In this document: positions 44,274 to 50,333 of the stretch, piece by piece | How the letters are laid out: every line of letters begins with the position of its first letter | Numbering within the stretch: position 1 is the stretch's first letter | Assembly (NCBI GenBank): GCA_030694425.1 | Contig: JAUXYI010000079.1 | Span: 1 to 64,000, forward strand | Length of the DNA: 64,000 nt | Direction: 5' to 3' | Source of the DNA: Thermodesulfovibrionia bacterium | GTDB lineage: Bacteria; Nitrospirota; Thermodesulfovibrionia; UBA6902; BMS3Bbin08 | Translations under genes and position numbers: made by a program | The notes under the pieces: model-generated | Told to the model about the DNA's origin: nothing | The model's input: only the letters and a program-made list of their open reading frames with translations | The model's database searches: none

Positions 44274-44792
44274 ATGAAAAAATATATAAGTGCAATCGTT
44301 GGCATTATTGTTTTGTTAGCCATCGCAAATAATTTTATTAGGGTATCAGACGGTTATAAAAGTTATGGCTATATAGAGGAATTACTATTCAAAGAACCTA
44401 TAAAACGTAAATTCAATGAATTATTTTTCAGTAAAAACTATGTTTTGTATGAAGATGTAAACGAAAGAACATTTTATATTGCCGGAATTATAGAAAAGTT
44501 TGGAACAGAGATAATTGACAATATAATTTATGAAAAGGAGAGGATTAACGCTATCGATATTCTTGAACGTGCCATAAGTAATTGCTCAAAAATACCTGAT
44601 GATTATTTATTCAATAGCAATCCAGAATTGCCTGCAAAGTACCGAACGCACTTCCAAACCGCATTAATACTTTGGCACACTGGACTACAAAACAAAAAAC
44701 AAGACACTATAATTGAAGGCAATAAAGAATACAATTATTTTTTGAGATGGATTCAGTCTAAAAGTCGTGATGATTTTAAGAATTTGAAATAA
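44274..44792 (+). CDS. Cassette gene 3a, single-anchor unknown protein
   Basis: 172 residues from ATG at 44274 (MKKYISAIVGIIVLLAIANNF). The track start at 44196 lies inside attC 2 and is rejected. One N-terminal membrane segment, then a soluble helical domain (KRKFNELFFSKNYVLYEDVNERTFYIAGIIEKFG). Not recognised. It shares the cassette with two further frames. Confidence 0.7.
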   Translation: MKKYISAIVGIIVLLAIANNFIRVSDGYKSYGYIEELLFKEPIKRKFNELFFSKNYVLYEDVNERTFYIAGIIEKFGTEIIDNIIYEKERINAIDILERAISNCSKIPDDYLFNSNPELPAKYRTHFQTALILWHTGLQNKKQDTIIEGNKEYNYFLRWIQSKSRDDFKNLK

Positions 44793-44804
44793 ATACACGC
44801 AAAC

Positions 44805-44912
44805 ATGACGATAGCTATCCGCTTTAAGTGTGGTGAATTCAAACACGGCTTATTGAAGCCTTGTCCCAGTTGCGGCATAATGCCACTGAATGCAGATGAC
44901 ATATCTCTATAA
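44805..44912 (+). CDS. Cassette gene 3b, 35-residue CxxC peptide
   Basis: Below the track cutoff. MTIAIRFKCGEFKHGLLKPC then PSCGIMPLNADD. The CGExxHGxxxPCPxCG arrangement resembles the start of short zinc-ribbon proteins often found next to unrelated accessory genes. It stops early, so it may be a truncated gene. It lies 12 bases after gene 3a in the same cassette. Confidence 0.5.
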   Translation: MTIAIRFKCGEFKHGLLKPCPSCGIMPLNADDISL

Positions 44913-44923
44913 TACAGACAACA

Positions 44924-45403
44924 ATGATACAGATTATCGATATTGCCTATATTAAAAATACAGCAACTGCATTTGAAATCGCGCATGAATTTGTGGGATT
45001 AAGAGCCTTAATAACTGCGGAGGCTGGTACATTTCAAAGTTTTGTCAGAAACCTTTTTCATAAAGTAGATTATCAGTCCTTTGTTAATCGCACCAGAGAG
45101 ATAAAAGATAAAATTGACAGATTGGATAATAACGTTAAATTGCTTTCTCCTCCGAAAGCACCCGCTGCAGAGGAGTTTGCTCAAGCTTTGCATCAATATA
45201 TAGACGCTTTGTCAAAGGCAGTTGAGATATTTTCAAATAAGACAAAGTTTATGGCTGCAAAAGCTAAAGATCCTATGACTCCTGAAACAAGTTATGCAGA
45301 ATTTAAGAAAATTATAAAAGATGAATCCTTATCTCTTGAAGAATGTCAGAATATAGGTGATAAACTTACGATACTTTATAGAAAAAATATAGGGATGTGC
45401 TAA
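44924..45403 (+). CDS. Cassette gene 3c, helical unknown protein
   Basis: 159 residues, nearly all helical, with a likely coiled coil (FVNRTREIKDKIDRLDNNVKLL) and no recognised motif. The stop codon TAA is part of the attC core TGCTAAC. Function unknown. Together with 3a and 3b it makes an unusually long, three-gene cassette. Confidence 0.65.
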   Translation: MIQIIDIAYIKNTATAFEIAHEFVGLRALITAEAGTFQSFVRNLFHKVDYQSFVNRTREIKDKIDRLDNNVKLLSPPKAPAAEEFAQALHQYIDALSKAVEIFSNKTKFMAAKAKDPMTPETSYAEFKKIIKDESLSLEECQNIGDKLTILYRKNIGMC

Positions 45404-45531
45404 CCTGACGCTGCACATGAAAGCGCAGCACAGAACGCTTTTTCGGCTGTGTAGCGGGTTTGGGTTTGCAGAGTATCAATTGACTTGCTGAAGTGATTCG
45501 GTGCTGCGCTTCAGTAAGCAGGAAGTTAGCC
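45398..45531 (+). other. attC site 3
   Basis: TGCTAAC (45398) to GTTAGCC (45525-45531). TGCTAAC is the exact reverse complement of GTTAGCA at the cassette start. Arms CTGCACATGAAAGCGCAGCAC and GTGCTGCGCTTCAG pair; the loop keeps CGCTTTTTCGGCT and GGGTTTGCAGA phrases shared with attC 1. Confidence 0.9.
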
Positions 45532-45567
45532 GTTACAGTCTCTATATTAGGGATTAGGTAATTGAAA

Positions 45568-46560
45568 ATGCAAAAGGAAATTTCCCGAAATATCTTATTT
45601 ACTGGTGCTGGATTCACCAAGAATTTTGGAGGTCTTCTTGCTAAAGAGATGTGGTCGAAAATATTTAATAATGTGCAAGCATATCCTCGACTTAGGGAGT
45701 TGCTTTTTCACGAAACTGATTACGAATCTATTTATTATCATGTCATGACTGGTGATTATGAAGACGAAGAGAAGAATGCAATAGATGTAGCAATATTTGA
45801 AGCCTATAGGATACTTGATGACATAGTCCGTGCTTGGACATTTAGAGATGGTGCCCCAAATCCAGTAAATATATATGGTGTTAATAAGCTGATAGAACGT
45901 TTCTGTGGCTCAAGAGATGAAATAGGATTCTTTTTTACCCTTAATCAGGATATTTTCATAGAAAGACATTTTAACAGTCTATCGAAAATGTTGATTCACC
46001 CTGGCGTACCCAGAATACCAGATACACATAAAATTATTAATAGACTCCCTCTGGAAAGGCAAGATTTTATCACGGTTCCTACAAATGAACAATTGAGAAA
46101 TAAACCGATAAACTCCATCTCAAGCAGAACGCTACATTATGTAAAACTACACGGCTCTTTTGGATGGTTAAGTTCTGATGGGACGAATTGCTATGTCATC
46201 GGTAAGAAAAAAGAGAACCAGATAGCCGATGAACCATTATTATCTTGGTATTTCGACCTATTTACACAAGTGTTATCCAAGCCTGATAGGAAACTATTTG
46301 TTATTGGGTATGGTTTTAAGGATCGCCATGTAAACGAAGTTATTGCAAGTTCTATCAACAATTCCAATCTTAAGTTGTATGTTATGTCTCCATCGGCCCA
46401 ATCGGAGTTTCTTACTAACGTAGGTGCTGTTGAACACGGAGAAACGATTCTTAAAGGACTTAGTGGTTACTTCCCATATACATTATTAGAAGTATTTACG
46501 TCAGATCAATCAGAGTCTCATGGTTGGAGAGAAATAGTTAAGTGGTACTTTACAAACTAA
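45568..46560 (+). CDS. Cassette gene 4, SIR2-domain protein
   Basis: 330 residues from ATG at 45568. SIR2-fold landmarks: ILFTGAGFTKNFGG (NAD-binding GAG), FFTLNQDIFIERHF (TxNxD), YVKLHGSFGW with the candidate catalytic His, and LFVIGYGFKDRHVNEVI (second NAD block). This is the SIR2-like class found in anti-phage NADases (Thoeris, DSR, Avs/pAgo partners) more than in deacetylases, because no zinc cysteines are present. It is alone in its cassette, with no partner in the same cassette. NAD depletion on phage infection is an inference. Confidence 0.8.
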   Translation: MQKEISRNILFTGAGFTKNFGGLLAKEMWSKIFNNVQAYPRLRELLFHETDYESIYYHVMTGDYEDEEKNAIDVAIFEAYRILDDIVRAWTFRDGAPNPVNIYGVNKLIERFCGSRDEIGFFFTLNQDIFIERHFNSLSKMLIHPGVPRIPDTHKIINRLPLERQDFITVPTNEQLRNKPINSISSRTLHYVKLHGSFGWLSSDGTNCYVIGKKKENQIADEPLLSWYFDLFTQVLSKPDRKLFVIGYGFKDRHVNEVIASSINNSNLKLYVMSPSAQSEFLTNVGAVEHGETILKGLSGYFPYTLLEVFTSDQSESHGWREIVKWYFTN

Positions 46561-46591
46561 GTGATACAGTTAAATGTCTTTTAAAAGGAGC

Positions 46592-46617
46592 GGTTAACCA
46601 GATGGACATGAACGAGA
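46592..46617 (+). other. Truncated attC site 4
   Basis: GGTTAACCAGATGGACATGAACGAG matches the left arm of attC 1 (TAACCACCAGATGGACGTGAACGAGTGCC) and then stops at the tag element. GGTTAAC differs from the reverse complement of the cassette's GTTAGCC by one base. Confidence 0.75.
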
Positions 46618-46782
46618 AAAAAAAGGGGACAAAAATTAGGGACACATCCCATATTTTTTGACAAAGGTAAATTTCTTATGTAGAATTTTTCTATGCCGAG
46701 TATAGTGAGAACGGTGAAGGAATTAAGGGATGTGTCCCTAATTTTCGTGGTGTCCCTAATTTTCGTGTCCCTAATTTTCGAA
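46618..46782. mobile_element. Non-autonomous tag element, GGGACACATCCC type
   Basis: Left end AAAAGGGGACAAAAATTAGGGACACATCCC; right end GGGATGTGTCCCTAATTTTCG followed by two more TGTCCCTAATTTTCG units. Only the first codons of a frame (MPSIVRTVKEL) lie inside. It interrupts attC 4 and removed the right half of that site and the start of the following cassette. Confidence 0.7.
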
Positions 46783-46899
46783 AACTAACACATAGGCATA
46801 AATATATTTCAATATTGTGCTATACAGAAAGATAAAATATTGGACTATGCAGAAAGAGGTATATTCAATATGCCTCTTTCTGCCTAATATCTGTTGGCT
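46783..46899 (+). other. attC-like site, short-repeat type, copy 3
   Basis: ACTAACACATAGGCATAAATAT to TGCCTAATATCTGTTGGCT. Outer arms pair: CTAACA-CA-TAGGCA with TGCCTA-ATATC-TGTTGG, an R/L box arrangement of attC type. The inner hairpin CAGAAAGAGGTATATT/AATATGCCTCTTTCTG is shared with copies 1 and 2. Confidence 0.75.
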
Positions 46900-46914
46900 A
46901 AAGGGGAAATAACT

Positions 46915-47709
46915 GTGCCTGCAATATTGCTTACATGGAATCCTGATAGATTTAGCTGGGATGATTTACGTAAAAATGCAAATCAAGTCGCAAAGACAAA
47001 AAAATTAGAAACTCGATGGAGTTGTGGTAATTCAAAAAATATCCCCATTGGCACAAGATTTTTCATGGTTCGTCTTGGAGTTGAGCCAAAGGGTATAATT
47101 GGTTCTGGATATACGTTATCAAAACCGTTTAAAGACAAGCATTGGGAGAGAGATAACGATATTGCATTGTATGTCAGAATCGTATTTCATATGCTCAAAG
47201 AGAATCCATCCGTTTCTTTACGAGAACTTCAGCGCAAGTTACCTAAAGTCAAATGGAATCCTCAAGCTTCTGGAGTAAGCATAAAAGACCAGAATGCAAT
47301 AAAATGGCTTGAAGACATTTGGGAACAGAGAACTCAAGAAGAGAAGTCAACAATTCCAATTCATGAAAATACAGAAAACATTGATTTTAAAGAAGGGAAA
47401 CGTATTAAATATGAGGCCACAAGAATAGAGCGGAAGGTACAGGCTAAGAAAATATGTATATCACATTATGGATCATCATGTGCTGTGTGTGGCGTAACTC
47501 TTTCAGAATTTTATGGACCAATTGCAACCGGATTAATACACGTTCATCATCTTAATCCTATTTCTGAAAGTGACTCCGAAAGATCAGTTGATCCAATCAC
47601 AGAACTTCGTCCAGTTTGTCCAAATTGTCATGCGGTCATTCATCTTAAGACGCCACCATACAGAATAGATGAACTACAACAATATATATCTGAACATAAT
47701 AGCAAATGA
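46915..47709 (+). CDS. Cassette gene 5, EVE-HNH endonuclease (candidate modification-dependent restriction enzyme)
   Basis: 264 residues from GTG at 46915, eight bases after AAGGGG; the track's TTG start lies inside the attC core. Residues about 1-85 (LLTWNPDRFSW ... TRFFMVRLGVEPKGIIGSG) look like an EVE/PUA-like domain, known to read modified bases. The C-terminus is an HNH nuclease: CAVCGVTLSEFYG, IHVHHLNPIS, LRPVCPNCHAVIH with both zinc pairs. EVE-HNH and SRA-HNH proteins are restriction enzymes cutting modified DNA. The cassette carries no methylase, in line with that type. Confidence 0.8.
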   Translation: MPAILLTWNPDRFSWDDLRKNANQVAKTKKLETRWSCGNSKNIPIGTRFFMVRLGVEPKGIIGSGYTLSKPFKDKHWERDNDIALYVRIVFHMLKENPSVSLRELQRKLPKVKWNPQASGVSIKDQNAIKWLEDIWEQRTQEEKSTIPIHENTENIDFKEGKRIKYEATRIERKVQAKKICISHYGSSCAVCGVTLSEFYGPIATGLIHVHHLNPISESDSERSVDPITELRPVCPNCHAVIHLKTPPYRIDELQQYISEHNSK

Positions 47710-47737
47710 GAATCAGTTCCACAAAATACGATACATC

Positions 47738-47871
47738 AGCCAACCACACGCTGCACTTGAACGAGTGCCACAGGACGCTTTTTTAGCTTGTATTGCGATG
47801 GAGGCGTGCAAATTGGTTTTAGGCAAGTTTTTATAATTCAGTGGCACTCGTCACTCAACTTTACGTTGGCC
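47738..47871 (+). other. attC site 5
   Basis: AGCCAAC (47738) to GTTGGCC (47865-47871). AGCCAAC is the exact reverse complement of the cassette's GTTGGCT. Arms GAACGAGTGCCACAGGAC and CAGTGGCACTCGTCACTC pair; centre AGGCGTGCAAATTGGTTTTAGGC is almost identical to attC 2. Confidence 0.9.
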
Positions 47872-47890
47872 CGAAAATGAAAGGCATTAA

Positions 47891-48070
47891 ATGGCAATCA
47901 TAATAAAAAATGGGATCAAGGGGAAAGTATGCTCTACATGTCACAAGTGGAAGCGGTTAGATGACTTCCCGACTGATCCCACTCACGGTTCTTCGCAAGG
48001 CGGTCGTCATTGTAGGTGTAAAGAATGTCATCGGACCAAAGTAAGATTAAAAAGGCAGCAAAGCTTATGA
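47891..48070 (+). CDS. Cassette gene 6a, 59-residue zinc-ribbon protein
   Basis: Below the track cutoff. MAIIIKNGIKGKVCSTCHKW then RLDDF and CRCKECHRTKVR, a CxxC...CxC/CxxC arrangement like the zinc ribbon that precedes many HNH and phage-type proteins (CSKCGExKPLxxF...CKxC). Its stop overlaps the likely start of gene 6b (ATGA at 48067), so the two are coupled. Role unknown. Confidence 0.65.
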   Translation: MAIIIKNGIKGKVCSTCHKWKRLDDFPTDPTHGSSQGGRHCRCKECHRTKVRLKRQQSL

Positions 48071-48588
48071 AGGCATCTGATTTCACCGGTGACCTTAATA
48101 CTTTTCTGGCATTTTATAAATTTCAGCCGGCACTTACAAAACGACTTGATAATTTAGAAAATGCTTCTATTGACCAGTCGCTGATAAATGAAATAGTCCT
48201 TTGGAAGGTTAACCGTTATGTATGCCTCGGTGATGAGAATATAGAGCAGCTTAAAGAGCTTAAAGGTTTGAAAGCAGGAGAGCATAAAAAAGGCAATGAA
48301 ATACTAAAGGCACTGTTAGATGTTAATGGCGTAGATCTTCCAATGGCATCAACTATATTGCGTTTTATCAATCCGAAGGTTTTTCAAATAATTGACCGGC
48401 ACGCCTACAGAGCAGTCTATGGTAAGAAGTATCCCCTATATCAAGCGACGCAAACTGAGAGAAAAATATCACTCTATTTTGACTATATCTTTGACCTGAT
48501 GGAGCTCTGCAAATCTAAGGGGCTCGCATTTACAACAATTGATCGATTGCTTTATATCTTTGATAAAAAAAAGAATGGAAAATTATGA
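48067..48588 (+). CDS. Cassette gene 6b, HhH/DNA-glycosylase-like protein
   Basis: About 173 residues from ATG at 48067, whose first bases overlap the stop of gene 6a; the track start 48025 lies inside 6a. The block LLDVNGVDLPMASTILRFIN then FQIIDRHAYRAVYG resembles the helix-hairpin-helix plus conserved Asp of base-excision glycosylases of the HhH-GPD type. The hairpin lysine is not evident. It could bind or process damaged or modified DNA. Family assignment is tentative. Confidence 0.55.
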   Translation: MKASDFTGDLNTFLAFYKFQPALTKRLDNLENASIDQSLINEIVLWKVNRYVCLGDENIEQLKELKGLKAGEHKKGNEILKALLDVNGVDLPMASTILRFINPKVFQIIDRHAYRAVYGKKYPLYQATQTERKISLYFDYIFDLMELCKSKGLAFTTIDRLLYIFDKKKNGKL

Positions 48589-48593
48589 GGCAA

Positions 48594-48682
48594 GGCCAAG
48601 AAGCGGGTCGAGGCGACAGGGAATAGCCTCTGCGGTTTTTGCGAAGCTGGTTGCCCCGGTCGCCTCACCCATATCGTTAGAC
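48594..48682 (+). other. attC site 6 (short form)
   Basis: GGCCAAG (48594) to GTTAGAC (48676-48682). The left core differs from the reverse complement of GTTGGCC only in the last base. Arms GGTCGAGGCGACAGGGAATAGCC and GTTGCCCCGGTCGCCTCACCC pair around GCGGTTTTTGCGAAGC. It is of a different, shorter type than attC 1-5. Confidence 0.75.
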
Positions 48683-48696
48683 GAAATTAATGACCT

Positions 48697-49251
48697 ATGG
48701 AAAAGTTCAAAGCATTAGACCAGATCTATCAGGCAGATGCGAGGAGTCTTTATTTTTCCATCGTAGATCGTGAGACGGGAGAATATAGACCATTGGAATT
48801 AAAAGATATCTATGAGACCGTCGCTTCAGTTGAGCTTTCACCATCTGTGCCGGAAGATGTTAGAAGTCAATTCAATGTTGCAAAAAATCTGGCTGTATAT
48901 ACATGGTTTTCATATTCGTTTCATCAGATTTCCGAATTAAAAGCCTTTTCGACTTTAGAAATGGCTTTAAAGTTAAAGTTCGGGAAGGGCAAGAATAGTT
49001 TTAAAGACCTAATAAAAAAATCAATAGCATCTGGGCTAATCAAAGATAAAGGGTTTTCCCTTATTACAGAAACTTTGGAAGATGAAGACTCGATGGAATA
49101 TTCAAAAGCTTTACCAGATGTCATTCCATATCTAAGGAACGAACTAGCTCATGGTAGCACAATGTTGCACCCAGGGTCTATCACAAATTTGGCAATTTGT
49201 GCAGACTTTATAAATCAGCTTTTCCAAAACGAATCTAACAATAAAATATAG
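48697..49251 (+). CDS. Cassette gene 7, unknown protein with RNxxxH motif
   Basis: 184 residues. YLRNELAHGSTMLHPGS near residue 150 is the RNx3H motif typical of HEPN-like and APEA-type domains. The rest is helical (TWFSYSFHQISELKAFSTLEMAL). It starts 15 bases after the cassette boundary. Last cassette of the array. Function unknown; a HEPN RNase role would fit the other contents but is a guess. Confidence 0.65.
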   Translation: MEKFKALDQIYQADARSLYFSIVDRETGEYRPLELKDIYETVASVELSPSVPEDVRSQFNVAKNLAVYTWFSYSFHQISELKAFSTLEMALKLKFGKGKNSFKDLIKKSIASGLIKDKGFSLITETLEDEDSMEYSKALPDVIPYLRNELAHGSTMLHPGSITNLAICADFINQLFQNESNNKI

Positions 49252-49290
49252 CCGACACCGCTAAAAGCGGCGGCTGATTTTGGCCGTCAA
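49233..49290 (+). other. Degenerate last attC
   Basis: ATCTAAC (one change from the GTCTAAC expected for this cassette) lies in the last codons of gene 7, followed by the hairpin AGCCGACACCGC-TAAAA-GCGGCGGCT. No GTTRRRY follows before the cupin gene, so the right end of the array has probably been lost. Confidence 0.4.
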
Positions 49291-49299
49291 GCCCCCCCT

Positions 49300-49575
49300 C
49301 TATCCAAACCTATAATGCTTCCGTACTGCCTTATTTATCTTCCATGTACACGACATGCCTTTGGGAAACGTCACAAGGTCTCCTTTTCCTATGTGAACGG
49401 CTTCGCCCTTGTCAGGCGTCACCACGACATCGCCTTCAAGGAAATAGCATGTCTCTTCTTCGTCATAGCGCCAGGGGAATTCTGAGGCTTCTTTTGTCCA
49501 GATGGGCCAGCGGAACAGTCCCGTTGATTTGAGTTTATCTTCAGAAGGATTTCTATCTATCCGGATGCCTGCCAT
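49300..49575 (-). CDS. Small cupin-domain protein
   Basis: 91 residues. WPIWTKEASEFPWRYDEEETCYFLEGDVVVTP then GKGDLVTFPKGMSCTWKI show the two cupin motifs of the DUF861/ureidoglycine-aminohydrolase-like class; GEAVHIGKGDL sits between them. Metal ligands are partly conserved. Substrate unknown. It is convergent with the integron array and marks its right flank. Confidence 0.85.
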   Translation of the reverse strand: MAGIRIDRNPSEDKLKSTGLFRWPIWTKEASEFPWRYDEEETCYFLEGDVVVTPDKGEAVHIGKGDLVTFPKGMSCTWKINKAVRKHYRFG

Positions 49576-49659
49576 ATTTGTATTTATACCCTTTTATCTC
49601 TTATTTTTCAAGAAAAATATACTGTTTGACAATACATCAAATTGGTTGTATTATAGATA

Positions 49660-50007
49660 ATGCTATTTCATGTAAATTACTGGCGTAATCCATCAGGAAA
49701 AGCGCCTGTTGAAAAATACATTGATGATATAGATAACAAAGAAGAAAAGGCAGAATTACTCTCTGCTTTGAAAGGCATACAGGAATATGGCACGGATGCT
49801 GTAGGCGTTGATTTCAGGCAAATAGAAGGCAAGCTATGGGAATTAAAGATAAGAACACATGGGAAACAGCACAGAATATTTTATGCTGTCCTTAAGGGGA
49901 ATGAAATGATACTGCTTCACGCATATTTAAAAAAGACACCTAAAGCACCTATAAAAGAGATACAGACAGCCAAACAAAGACTAAAACAATTAATGGAGGT
50001 TAGATAA
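49660..50007 (+). CDS. HigB/RelE-type toxin (Gp49-like)
   Basis: 115 residues. The phage-derived Gp49/HigB family is recognised by LRQIEGKLWELKIRTHGKQHRIFYAVLKG-type order (here FRQIEGKLWELKIR then HRIFYAV) and MILLHAYLKKTPKAP. Probably a ribosome-dependent mRNA endonuclease. Its stop overlaps the start of the antitoxin by one base, toxin first, as in higBA. Confidence 0.85.
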   Translation: MLFHVNYWRNPSGKAPVEKYIDDIDNKEEKAELLSALKGIQEYGTDAVGVDFRQIEGKLWELKIRTHGKQHRIFYAVLKGNEMILLHAYLKKTPKAPIKEIQTAKQRLKQLMEVR

Positions 50008-50294
50008 TGAAAAGCGACCTTGATAAACATATTGAGAGACACTTAAAAGACAGGGAATTCAAGATTTACTTTGACAGGGCAGAAGCTAAAAGGAAAATAG
50101 CCCAAGAGATAGCGACCTTAAGAAAAGCACATCACATCACACAGGCACAATTGGCTAAAGAAGTAGGAACTAAACAACAGGTGATCTCAAGAGTTGAAAG
50201 CCCTCGTGATAAACGTATGCCTTCTTTTGAATTCCTTGACAGGATAGCAAAAGTATTTAATAGACGGCTTGTTATTTCTTTACAGAGGCAATAG
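50007..50294 (+). CDS. HigA-type antitoxin with XRE helix-turn-helix
   Basis: 95 residues. The HTH core reads IATLRKAHHITQAQLAKEVG then TKQQVISRVES, an XRE/Cro-type domain. The following MPSFEFLDRIAKVFNRRLVIS completes the family pattern. It would neutralise the toxin upstream and repress the operon. TA order and one-base overlap make the pair confident. Confidence 0.88.
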   Translation: MKSDLDKHIERHLKDREFKIYFDRAEAKRKIAQEIATLRKAHHITQAQLAKEVGTKQQVISRVESPRDKRMPSFEFLDRIAKVFNRRLVISLQRQ

Positions 50295-50333
50295 CTTAGC
50301 TCGCAATATAGAATTTAAGCTATCGCTGCAAGA

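Larger units (their letters stand above)
42369..49290 (+). other. Integron cassette array without a visible integrase (CALIN or distal part of a chromosomal integron)
   Basis: Seven to nine cassettes, all plus strand, separated by attC sites ending in GTTRRRY. For four cassettes the RYYYAAC at the end is the exact reverse complement of the GTTRRRY at the start of the same cassette: GTTATAC/GTATAAC, GTTAGAGC/GCTCTAAC, GTTAGCA/TGCTAAC, GTTGGCT/AGCCAAC. Two more match with one change. That is the expected signature of cassettes inserted as circles. Several attC bodies are closely alike (ACGAGTGCCACAGGACGCTTTTT ... CAGTGGCACTCGTCA), as in sedentary chromosomal integrons. No intI gene lies in the window. 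Confidence 0.85.

Noticed and set aside
42163-49290. Prophage or ICE
   Set aside because: No integrase, capsid, terminase, relaxase or T4SS genes; the GTT-bounded cassette structure explains the region better.
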